DNA of 36,862 bases, taken from the NCBI GenBank assembly GCA_017449745.1, contig JAFTFD010000142.1, positions 1-36,862 on the forward strand. The letters run 5' to 3'. The translations under genes and the position numbers were made by a program. Origin of the DNA: Lachnospiraceae bacterium. GTDB taxonomy: Bacteria; Bacillota; Clostridia; Lachnospirales; Lachnospiraceae. Below the pieces are notes generated by a model. It was not told the DNA's origin, searched no databases, and saw nothing but the letters and a program-made list of their open reading frames with translations. Shown piece by piece: positions 31,486 to 36,862 of this stretch (positions within the stretch are counted from its first letter, which is position 1; the number at the start of each line of letters is the position of its first letter).

Positions 31486-33183
31486 TCAAAATGTTACGAC
31501 GGACATATCGATGTCCGGCATGTCTCCACTCTCCGGGAGACTTTCCAGGCAGCACATCGCGTTCACGAATGCCATGAATCCATCGGTCTTTCGAAGCTTC
31601 GGCTCGATCTTTCCGTAGGATGTGTTGCCCTTCGAATCAATAATTTTCTTGGTGTTGTTGGTATACCAGCAGAGCATCCGGTCCCATCCGCTGATCGTCT
31701 GATTTAGAAATGCTGAATTGATCAGCGCGCTGGTCTTCGCGATATCCGAAGGCCGGACCAGTGTTACTCTTTTGTTTTCTTTGTCGTAAGCATCGAATCC
31801 GATCTTCCGGAAGGATGCGTTCAACCATGTGAATCGATAGGAGTCGATGCCGATCATCATGATCTGGTACTTCATGGCGTAATCCGCGAACCACTTCGCC
31901 GGCAGATCCGGCGGGATCTCCACATCATTGACGATCGTGCAGATTCCTCCCTTGGCCCACTTGTCGATCGGCGCGTGGATGTTCGGCAGATCCTTCGATT
32001 TCTTACAGATGAATGTGTGATGGAAGCCGGTTATCTTTCCGTTTTTCCTGAATAACAGGTAGCATCCGCAGAAATCGTTCGTCTTTGTGTAGTCGACGCC
32101 TCCGACGCACGGCATCCCCTGCAGTGGTTCGAAGTCCCGCTGCCGTGTGCAGGCTGTGATATCTGACCACTCTGCGACAGCTGACTGCGGATCGCTGATC
32201 GGGAAATTACATCTCTTTGCAAGGTACTCCGGATAGTATTCCGGTTTGAACGGCATATCCTCGATCTCCTGCTCGATCGTTGACCGAAGTGACCAGAACG
32301 ACGGATCCGCGAGTGAAGGATTTGCTTTGACCAGCTTATCCATCTGATTCCACTCTTCTTCTTTCTCGATCCGGAACCAGTTCACGAATGTTCGGTTCTT
32401 CGGATTGTATTCGGCCAGAATCACTTCATTCTGTGCCTTTTCATCGTCCAGGACGCCGCCCCGGACGTGGCCGTCTGTCGTGATCGTGATCTCCCGCCAC
32501 CACGGCATCTTACCTGTGCCGGATTTCAGCGTGTTCATGTTGCGGGTATCGACATATTGATGCTTCTCGTCATAGATGACGCAGCCGGTCCGCTTCGAAT
32601 CCTTATTCTTTGTGGACGTCGTGTTCAGGCGGAACTCTGCGTTCATCTTCTTGCCGATCACCTTCTCGGACATTCCTTTGAAGTTCGCAGCCAGCACCTT
32701 CTTATGTGCCGGGATCTCCGGATCTGTTACAAGCGCACTCACATCTTTGATCGATGTGCCGGCCTGCTCCTCTCCGTTTGCGATCAGATCCACGTTGTAT
32801 CCCCTGATCCCGTGATACGGACTGATCATGTACAGAGCACAGAAGTCGATGAATCCATTCTTGCCGGCACCGCGGCCGATGATGTCCCGGATCACATGGA
32901 AGTAGATGTCATCCCTTGGCGCGTCCGGCTGTCTTAAGAACACGCCGAACATGATTGCGAACTGATATTTCTCCCATGGGAGAAGGTCAAAAGGAAAATA
33001 CTTCTGAAGACTCAGTCCCTTCCGGATCCGCTCGGCGTCAACATAGACATCCTTGCGCTCCAGTACCGGTATGATGTTGTTCTGTATTGCCAGCTCCTGC
33101 TCCCGGCAGTGCTCGATGTGGTTTCCCGTGATCAGGTAGATCCATTCATCGATGTTTGGTTCATAGCTCGTCCTCATCGCCAT
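31486..33183 (-). CDS. terL: Terminase large subunit
   Basis: A 565-aa protein of the Terminase_1 type. It has a Walker A-like GRGAGKN (about 105-111), Walker B with catalytic acid CVIYDEKH (about 201-208), a coupling-motif region with ITTDGHVRGG, and an RNase H-like nuclease domain with Asp in VGGVDYTKTND (about 374-384) and IGIDSYR further on. It powers DNA packaging and cuts the concatemer. It overlaps the small terminase gene by 23 nt. Confidence 0.93.
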   Translation of the reverse strand: MAMRTSYEPNIDEWIYLITGNHIEHCREQELAIQNNIIPVLERKDVYVDAERIRKGLSLQKYFPFDLLPWEKYQFAIMFGVFLRQPDAPRDDIYFHVIRDIIGRGAGKNGFIDFCALYMISPYHGIRGYNVDLIANGEEQAGTSIKDVSALVTDPEIPAHKKVLAANFKGMSEKVIGKKMNAEFRLNTTSTKNKDSKRTGCVIYDEKHQYVDTRNMNTLKSGTGKMPWWREITITTDGHVRGGVLDDEKAQNEVILAEYNPKNRTFVNWFRIEKEEEWNQMDKLVKANPSLADPSFWSLRSTIEQEIEDMPFKPEYYPEYLAKRCNFPISDPQSAVAEWSDITACTRQRDFEPLQGMPCVGGVDYTKTNDFCGCYLLFRKNGKITGFHHTFICKKSKDLPNIHAPIDKWAKGGICTIVNDVEIPPDLPAKWFADYAMKYQIMMIGIDSYRFTWLNASFRKIGFDAYDKENKRVTLVRPSDIAKTSALINSAFLNQTISGWDRMLCWYTNNTKKIIDSKGNTSYGKIEPKLRKTDGFMAFVNAMCCLESLPESGDMPDIDMSVVTF

Positions 33184-33463
33184 TGATCACGCCTTCTGTG
33201 TCAATCCTCAGTATTTTCAAAAGCGCCAGCATCTGCCGGTTCACGATTGGCAGCTGTTTCGCGGAGGTGTTGTCCTTGCCGTCTGGCGTCCTGATCCCGT
33301 ACTTCCGGATGTCCTCGATCAGCTGCTCCTTCAGATCCCACATGGCCATGTAATCTTCGATCTGATCCATGAACAAAGCGACGTCCGCACCCTTGTTTTT
33401 CAACTGCTCTAACAGGGTTTTTTTGACCTCTTTTCGGACTGTTGAACGCTTCTTGGTTGCCAT
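33161..33463 (-). CDS. terS: Terminase small subunit, P27-like
   Basis: A 100-aa protein from ATG 33463, preceded by GGAAAGGATT. The N-terminus is basic, helices follow (VRKEVKKTLLEQLKNKGAD, LFMDQIEDYMAMWDLKEQLI), and the segment YGIRTPDGKDNTSAKQLPIV matches the P27 small-terminase family in which a conserved loop precedes the oligomerisation helix. It should recognise the packaging site, likely the gene-free interval just upstream. Extension to 33661 would read through that GC-rich spacer and is rejected. Confidence 0.85.
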   Translation of the reverse strand: MATKKRSTVRKEVKKTLLEQLKNKGADVALFMDQIEDYMAMWDLKEQLIEDIRKYGIRTPDGKDNTSAKQLPIVNRQMLALLKILRIDTEGVINGDEDEL

Positions 33464-33596
33464 TTTTATGTGAATCCTTTCCATTAGGTCGCGCGCGTGC
33501 GCGCCTGAATCCGCGTGAAAATCCAAAAACTCGCTAGGATAGGGTGGACATCGGTCGGGGAGGGCCGTCCGCTTTTCAAACTTTTGACCCGGGGGA
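33464..33596. other. Candidate cos packaging site interval
   Basis: A 133-bp gene-free spacer between the HNH gene and terS. It holds a GC-rich palindrome GCGCGC-GT-GCGCGC (33491-33504) and a GGAC...GTCC inverted arrangement around 33546-33571 near CGGGGAGGGCC. In many HK97-type phages with an HNH gene next to P27 terS, cos lies here. The exact cut cannot be read from one genome. Confidence 0.45.
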
Positions 33597-33947
33597 TTAC
33601 CAGCGCTCCGGCGTCCAGAAATCTTTTTTTCTTTTGTGACGTTCCGGATGAATTTCTTCATGACAATCTCTGCAAAGAGATTCGAGATTGCTGTCCGTCA
33701 GTGCCAGCTCCGGCCAGTCCTTCAGGTGCTTCTTGTGATGGACCGTGTCGGCCTTCCTGTACTTGCCCTTGCGCTTGCATTCCTGACACGCATTGTGATC
33801 GCGCTTCAGGATCTCTCGCCGCTTCCGTTCCCACTCCGGCGTTTTATAGAACGCCTTGTACTTATACGGTGACGTCTCTGCCATCTGCCGGATCTGCTTA
33901 CCTGTCTGCAGCTGTTCCTCTGTGTACTGAATGTTCATTCTCGTCAC
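33597..33947 (-). CDS. HNH endonuclease (packaging-associated)
   Basis: About 113-116 aa (ATG 33938, or GTG 33947). Zinc/HNH features are CQECKRKGKYRKADTVHHKK (CxxC then HH, about 54-74), NLESLCRDCHEEIH (Asn and the second CxxCH), and a C-terminal FWTPERW. HNH proteins beside the terminase work with the large subunit to cut DNA specifically at cos in several phages. It is the first gene of the late operon, after a strong hairpin. Confidence 0.87.
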   Translation of the reverse strand: MTRMNIQYTEEQLQTGKQIRQMAETSPYKYKAFYKTPEWERKRREILKRDHNACQECKRKGKYRKADTVHHKKHLKDWPELALTDSNLESLCRDCHEEIHPERHKRKKDFWTPERW

Positions 33948-33966
33948 CGCTTTCCAGATATAACGA

Positions 33967-33995
33967 AAGCGCCGGGATCGCTCCCGACGCTTTTT
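33967..33995. terminator. Strong hairpin between early and late operons
   Basis: AAGCG-C-CGGGA, loop TCGC, TCCCG-A-CGCTT has 10 paired bases and one mismatch. On the plus strand it is followed by TTT; on the minus strand by TTCGTT. It lies between the late-regulator gene and the HNH gene and could separate early from late transcription, or be read through under an antiterminator. A minus-strand AT-rich GATAAT (34013-34008) just upstream may be part of the late promoter. Confidence 0.5.
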
Positions 33996-34048
33996 GCCGA
34001 TATCATATTATCATGAGATTCTGTCCTTCGAATCCCAGACTTTTTATG

Positions 34049-34468
34049 TTATTCTTTTTTCTTATCCAACCTCCAGAAGAACTCGTGTCTCAGTCTGGTG
34101 AATGTGTTCTTACTGACCGGAATATCGTGTTTGCTGCGCAGTGTCTGAAATGTCACACGCTTGGCCACGCTCATGATTATATACTTTGCCAGATCCGGAT
34201 CCGTCTCCCGCGCAGCTTCATCTACCATCTCGATCCTGCGCCGGATCCTGTTGATTGCAAACGCTGCAGCTTCTGTCGGATTGTTCGCACCGCTGCCCCG
34301 CGTCCGCTTGTAATCCACCGCTCGTGTGCCGGCTCTGTCTTCTTGCAGCCTTCTCAGTTCCTTCTTCCAGTCATCGTACTGCCTGCAGTAGTGAATCAGC
34401 TCTGCCCTTCGATGTTCCGGCAAGTAGTATTTATTTCTTCGTGATATCTTTGTCCGTTCGTTCGGCAT
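34049..34468 (-). CDS. ArpU/RinA-like late transcription regulator
   Basis: A 139-aa protein. The order NKYYLPEHRRAELIHYCRQY, a variable basic loop, then AINRIRRRIEMVDEAARETD, KYIIMSVAKRVTFQTLRSKH and a terminal HEFFWRLDKKKE matches phage late regulators of the ArpU/RinA type, which resemble sigma-region-4-like activators. It sits at the end of the early operon directly ahead of the late genes, where such activators turn on packaging, structural and lysis genes. Confidence 0.8.
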   Translation of the reverse strand: MPNERTKISRRNKYYLPEHRRAELIHYCRQYDDWKKELRRLQEDRAGTRAVDYKRTRGSGANNPTEAAAFAINRIRRRIEMVDEAARETDPDLAKYIIMSVAKRVTFQTLRSKHDIPVSKNTFTRLRHEFFWRLDKKKE

Positions 34469-34482
34469 CGCTATTTCTCTCT

Positions 34483-34731
34483 TCAGAAGTTCTTCATCAC
34501 TTTGGGATATTGCTCTTTGCGTTTCAATGGTTTGCCAGGCTTATATACTGTGCAGTAATCCGGATCGTCGCAGATCAGGATTCTTGGATGACCTGTGACT
34601 CCAATGTAATCACAGCATATCCCTGCTTCCGGTTCGTACGGCCCCTTCTGGAACACGCTTACCGTCCCATGGTATTTGCACTTCTTACACAGCTGCTTTC
34701 TGTCGTTGTTTGGTTTCTTTGGTTTCTTCAT
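34483..34731 (-). CDS. Small zinc-binding phage protein
   Basis: An 82-aa protein with Cys pairs CKKCKYHG (15-22), then GICCDYIG (about 38-45), and a later Cys in CDDPDYCTVY, consistent with one or two structural zinc sites. The N- and C-termini are Lys-rich. Many Firmicutes phages encode this small family near the late regulator; its function is not known. It overlaps the dUTPase gene as ATGA. Confidence 0.75.
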   Translation of the reverse strand: MKKPKKPNNDRKQLCKKCKYHGTVSVFQKGPYEPEAGICCDYIGVTGHPRILICDDPDYCTVYKPGKPLKRKEQYPKVMKNF

Positions 34732-35207
34732 GATGTGCTGCCGATGCCTCCTGACCGCTGCCCCGTTGCGTCATCGTCTTCTGTCTTGCCATAGATCGTA
34801 AATACGCCCTGTACTATTCTTTCGCCGGCCGTGATCAGGATCGGTCGCGTAGATGTATTCCGTACACCGATAAGAATATGCCCTTCGTTATCTTCACTGT
34901 TGTAATAATCACTGTCGATCACGGATACGCCCGTCTGCAGTACCAGCCCCTTCTTGATAGCTATACTGGATCGGATATACAGGAACATCGCCCAGCCTTC
35001 ATCGATCTGCACTTTCAACCCTGTCGGGATTACCCGATCACATCCTCCCGGAATTGTGATGTTCACGGGAGACGCTATATCATATCCCGCGGATCCGACC
35101 GTGCTTCTCTTTGGCATTTCGATATCATCGTATTCGTCAGCTCCGCAGTGCATGTATGAGTTTGTATGTTTCTTGAATTCTCTGAACGATACCTTCTCGA
35201 ACTTCAT
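34728..35207 (-). CDS. dut: dUTP diphosphatase (trimeric dUTPase)
   Basis: A 159-aa protein with all five trimeric dUTPase motifs: motif 1 AGYDIASP (about 40-47), motif 2 RSSIAIKKG (78-86), motif 3 GVSVIDSDYY (92-101, catalytic Asp), motif 4 GERIVQGVF (about 127-135), and motif 5 RSGGIGSTS at the C-terminus. It hydrolyses dUTP to dUMP and keeps uracil out of phage DNA. A few residues (EDNEGH) are inserted after motif 3, and motif 5 has Ser/Ile in place of the usual Gly/Phe, so activity may differ. GGGAGGACAG precedes the ATG. Confidence 0.9.
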   Translation of the reverse strand: MKFEKVSFREFKKHTNSYMHCGADEYDDIEMPKRSTVGSAGYDIASPVNITIPGGCDRVIPTGLKVQIDEGWAMFLYIRSSIAIKKGLVLQTGVSVIDSDYYNSEDNEGHILIGVRNTSTRPILITAGERIVQGVFTIYGKTEDDDATGQRSGGIGSTS

Positions 35208-35416
35208 CAGCTTCTGTCCTCCCTTATCTTGCTGCCAAATGATTCAAGCAGACGTGTCGCATCATATCCCGACATCTCTGCTTTTGTGAATTTGCACTTC
35301 ATGCAATGTTCGCCATTATCCCGATCCGGACATCCTTTGCCGTATCCCGGACCCTTGAAGCATTTATAGGTGATGTTGATACCATAGCATGACAGTGCAA
35401 TCGTCATGTGTTTCAT
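35207..35416 (-). CDS. Small Cys-rich hypothetical protein
   Basis: A 69-aa protein from ATG 35416 (GAGGAAAGTAAC upstream). It has cysteines in ALSCYG, YKCFKGPG, GKGCPD and EHCMKCKFT, enough for one or two zinc sites. Its stop overlaps the dUTPase start by one base (TGATG), so it is coupled to it. No family recognised. Confidence 0.7.
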   Translation of the reverse strand: MKHMTIALSCYGINITYKCFKGPGYGKGCPDRDNGEHCMKCKFTKAEMSGYDATRLLESFGSKIREDRS

Positions 35417-35417
35417 G

Positions 35418-35513
35418 TTACTTTCCTCGTTCATTCTCCCATAGCGCGCCAGCGAAGAATGCGACGCACATTGTGAAGATATTAAATGTCAGCATAACCA
35501 TTGCTCTTAGCAT
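35418..35513 (-). CDS. Very small membrane protein, 31 aa
   Basis: ATG 35513 opens 31 codons to TAA 35420-35418. The product is nearly all one hydrophobic helix (MLRAMVMLTFNIFTMCVAFF, then AGALWENERGK). The start overlaps the 3' end of the gene at 35507-35674 and the stop lies 1 nt before the next ATG, so it fills its slot in the operon exactly. The ribosome site (GAGAAACATC) is weak. Function unknown. Confidence 0.5.
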   Translation of the reverse strand: MLRAMVMLTFNIFTMCVAFFAGALWENERGK

Positions 35514-35674
35514 GATGTTTCTCTGGTTCTGTAAGGGCAGCTATATTCAAACGGCCTCCACGGCCTTATTATCAGCTGCTGTTTATCCGGTTCGATATTC
35601 AGTTCGATTTCAACTTTGACTTTTATAACCCGCTCTATCAGCTCGTCAATGTCTTTATATTTGATTCCTTCCAT
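35507..35674 (-). CDS. Small hypothetical protein, 55 aa
   Basis: ATG 35674, preceded by AGGATCAGGAAT, opens 55 codons to TAA 35509-35507. The product has an N-terminal amphipathic helix (GIKYKDIDELIERVIKVKVE) and a C-terminal segment with RPWRPFEYSCPYR. It overlaps the next small gene by 7 nt. No family recognised; the start signals and tiling argue for a real gene. Confidence 0.65.
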   Translation of the reverse strand: MEGIKYKDIDELIERVIKVKVEIELNIEPDKQQLIIRPWRPFEYSCPYRTRETSC

Positions 35675-35688
35675 ATTCCTGATCCTTT

Positions 35689-35925
35689 CTATCTTTTCAA
35701 GCGTTTTATATGCATTGTGAATTTCAACGCCCTTCGTTTGATGATTATCTTTTCTCCCTCTTTCATCTCTTTGATCTTCTGCTTGATATCGTCATTGATT
35801 ATGCTTCGGCATATCCCTGCCAGACGCTTTGCTTCCTGAATTGCTTCATCGGCTGTTTTTGCTTTTGCGGAATCATCAAAGAGTATGTCACCTGATGACA
35901 TCCATCGTCTGATTGTATAGCTCAT
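35689..35925 (-). CDS. Small basic hypothetical protein
   Basis: A 78-aa protein from ATG 35925, which overlaps the previous stop as ATGA and has GGAGCAGACG upstream. It has a beta/alpha pattern: SYTIRRWMSSGDILFD, a helix TADEAIQEAKRLAGICRSI, another helix, then a basic strand-rich tail KRRALKFTMHIKRLKR. It resembles no named family that I can recall. Confidence 0.65.
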   Translation of the reverse strand: MSYTIRRWMSSGDILFDDSAKAKTADEAIQEAKRLAGICRSIINDDIKQKIKEMKEGEKIIIKRRALKFTMHIKRLKR

Positions 35926-36236
35926 TCGTCTGCTCCTTCCTGATATGGTTCTGGTAGTGGTATCCACGCCTTGTTGCATCTCATCCAGTATTCTTCCGAA
36001 TTTCCATTATGACTAAACACATGGACTTGAACCTGTCCTTTGCTTGTAGTGACAAGATACAAGCCGTCTTCTTCTGGCAACCTCTCACTGCATGGAATCC
36101 AATGTGGTTCCTGCACGATGGTTGGTTGTTCGTTGAGGATTCTGACAATGTCCTCGACCCGAATCATCGCCATCCCACAGACATTATGCATGAACTCCGG
36201 TTTAACCCTTATTCCTTCAGCATTAATCAGTCTCAT
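35922..36236 (-). CDS. DUF551 domain protein (copy 1)
   Basis: A 104-aa protein from ATG 36236 (AAGGAGCAGACA upstream). It starts MRLINAEGIRV and has the DUF551 signature WIPCSERLPEEDGLYLVTT near residue 45, a middle beta strand QVQVHVFSHNG, and the closing KAWIPLPEPY. DUF551 proteins are frequent in phages, and their function is not established. It is a close paralogue of the upstream gene (36223-36582), which it overlaps by 14 nt; see the repeat at 36076-36478. Confidence 0.85.
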   Translation of the reverse strand: MRLINAEGIRVKPEFMHNVCGMAMIRVEDIVRILNEQPTIVQEPHWIPCSERLPEEDGLYLVTTSKGQVQVHVFSHNGNSEEYWMRCNKAWIPLPEPYQEGADE

Positions 36237-36478
36237 TGTCTGCTCCTTTCCAAGGTTCTGGTAATGGCATCCATGCAAGCACGTTGTCATCTGGTATCAC
36301 GCCAAACCCAATATCTCTCCAATTAACTTTCCTGCTTCTTGGGTCTGCCATTCTTATAGCTATGGTCACACACCACTTATTGCCAGATATTTTTGTCGGT
36401 TTTTTACTTATAAGCACGTACTCTTCTTCCGGCAACTGCTCACTGCATGGAATCCACTGCGGTTCTGGCTCGATGGTT
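36076..36478. repeat. Duplicated block in DUF551 genes
   Basis: The blocks 36076-36122 and 36431-36478 are nearly identical, sharing CTCACTGCATGGAATCCA, and encode the W-I-P-C-S-E signature of both genes. The start regions are also alike. They mark a tandem gene duplication. Confidence 0.8.
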
Positions 36479-36582
36479 GCCATTTTGTTGATAGCTTTAC
36501 CTATGGTTTTGGTGCTAAGTGTCCGTAAATCTGGTATTCTTGCTATTTCTTCGATTAGCGCATCCGCATCAATCAATCTCAT
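36223..36582 (-). CDS. DUF551 domain protein (copy 2)
   Basis: A 119-aa protein with the same plan as its downstream neighbour: MRLIDADALIEEIARI at the N-terminus, QWIPCSEQLPEEEYVLISKK in the middle, and LAWMPLPEPWKGADN at the end. GGGAGCAGGCA precedes the ATG. Shared DNA blocks show that the two genes arose by tandem duplication. The function of DUF551 is unknown. Confidence 0.85.
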   Translation of the reverse strand: MRLIDADALIEEIARIPDLRTLSTKTIGKAINKMATIEPEPQWIPCSEQLPEEEYVLISKKPTKISGNKWCVTIAIRMADPRSRKVNWRDIGFGVIPDDNVLAWMPLPEPWKGADNETD

Positions 36583-36607
36583 TGCCTGCTCCCTTTCCGT
36601 AAATGCC

Positions 36608-36793
36608 TCATTTCAACAGCCATGCGAATATAATCACAAGAATCACTGCGGCCAAAGCGCCGATCCACAACGGCGATAGCACCCACAACCATGACCATTC
36701 GATTACGCCGGTCAGCTTCAGTACAATGAACGCAATTGTCAGTAAGCCTGTAAATCCGATCCCGCCATGTGAACCGTTATTTTTTTTGCTCAT
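36608..36793 (-). CDS. Small two-helix membrane protein
   Basis: A 61-aa protein from ATG 36793. After a hydrophilic N-terminus (MSKKNNGSHGGIGFTG) there are two membrane helices (about 15-29 and 34-60, LLTIAFIVLKLTGVI and LWIGALAAVILVIIFAWLLK) with Trp-rich interfaces. Homologues in Firmicutes phages are often labelled 'transmembrane Fragile-X-F protein', a name without functional meaning. The gene spans the circle junction, and its 5' end is repeated at 1-72. It lies between the HTH-DUF551 gene and the DUF551 pair. Confidence 0.85.
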   Translation of the reverse strand: MSKKNNGSHGGIGFTGLLTIAFIVLKLTGVIEWSWLWVLSPLWIGALAAVILVIIFAWLLK

Positions 36794-36862
36794 ATCTTTT
36801 CTCCTTATATCTTTCTGGCAGAGGCCTGTATGCCACAATTTCCGGTACGTGATATCCGAAAA
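36722..36862. repeat. Terminal direct repeat, copy 2 (circle closure)
   Basis: Second copy of the 141-base overlap. Removing one copy leaves a circle of about 36,721 bp in which the early leftward operon continues without a break from the HTH gene at 56-436 into the small membrane protein at 36608-36793. Confidence 0.95.

Larger units (their letters stand above)
1..36862. mobile_element. Complete temperate siphovirus genome (circular)
   Basis: The window contains one full set of temperate siphophage modules: integrase and attP, repressor, early/replication genes, small and large terminase, portal, protease, capsid, connectors, tail, lysis, and no host genes. There is no sheath or myovirus baseplate gene, and there is a tape measure, Dit and Tal, so the tail should be long and non-contractile. 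Apart from 6719-9656 every gene is on the minus strand. The first 141 bases recur at the end, so the molecule is circular or was assembled as a circle. Confidence 0.95.

Noticed and set aside
33464-33661. Longer N-terminus of the small terminase
   Set aside because: It would translate the GC-rich spacer and part of the HNH gene; ATG 33463 has a ribosome site.
1-36862. CRISPR array, insertion sequence or rRNA
   Set aside because: No regularly spaced repeats, transposase motifs or rRNA-like sequence were seen in the window.

Overview
The window is a complete temperate siphovirus genome, or an excised or circularised prophage, recovered as a circle. Bases 1-141 are repeated exactly at 36722-36862, so the unique circle is about 36,721 bp. 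The strong GGAGG ribosome-binding sites, short coupled genes, a GH25/CHAP/SH3b endolysin, P27/HK97-type head genes and Clostridia-style small phage proteins point to a Firmicutes host, most likely a gut Clostridia (Lachnospiraceae/Oscillospiraceae-like). The host assignment is an inference.

Layout. Only the lysogeny block (6719-9656) is on the plus strand: CI-like repressor, ImmA-like metallopeptidase, a secreted Ig-like protein, a small membrane protein and a tyrosine integrase, followed by an attP with a tRNA T-arm core. Everything else reads leftward. From a divergent control region with operator-like palindromes (6568-6673) the early operon runs through a Cro-like protein, small regulators, an HUH replication initiator, an RNase H-like protein and a ParB-like protein. 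It passes many short genes, crosses the circle junction, and reaches a dUTPase and an ArpU/RinA-like late regulator (34049). The late operon then runs HNH, terminases, portal, ClpP-like protease, capsid, connectors, major tail protein, frameshifted tail chaperone, tape measure, Dit, Tal with an S74 chaperone, baseplate/adhesin genes, holin and endolysin.

The most interesting system is a diversity-generating retroelement (DGR) at 12234-13824, next to the adhesin genes. A 356-aa reverse transcriptase lies downstream of a template repeat (TR, 13421-13557). The TR matches a variable repeat (VR, 13688-13824) at the 3' end of a 1026-aa adhesin gene. On the coding strand 18 of 19 substitutions fall at TR adenines, and 11 of 12 AAC codons are changed. 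A perfect 8-bp stem / 4-nt loop hairpin sits just past the adhesin stop codon, as in the Bordetella phage DGR. The adhesin is itself unusual: a CotH-kinase-like domain appears to be split between two genes overlapping by ATGA (16751-16754), which puts the two putative active-site aspartate motifs in different polypeptides. The VR-bearing half continues as leucine-rich repeats, InlB-like repeats and a C-type-lectin-like tip.

Other points worth attention are a candidate rolling-circle origin next to the HUH Rep gene containing the phiX174-like core AACTTGATA, four 18-bp operator-like sites, an attP with two pairs of AGTTGACGC arm sites, a -1 frameshift site in the tail chaperone, a candidate cos interval, and four short genes under 60 codons that standard length cut-offs miss.
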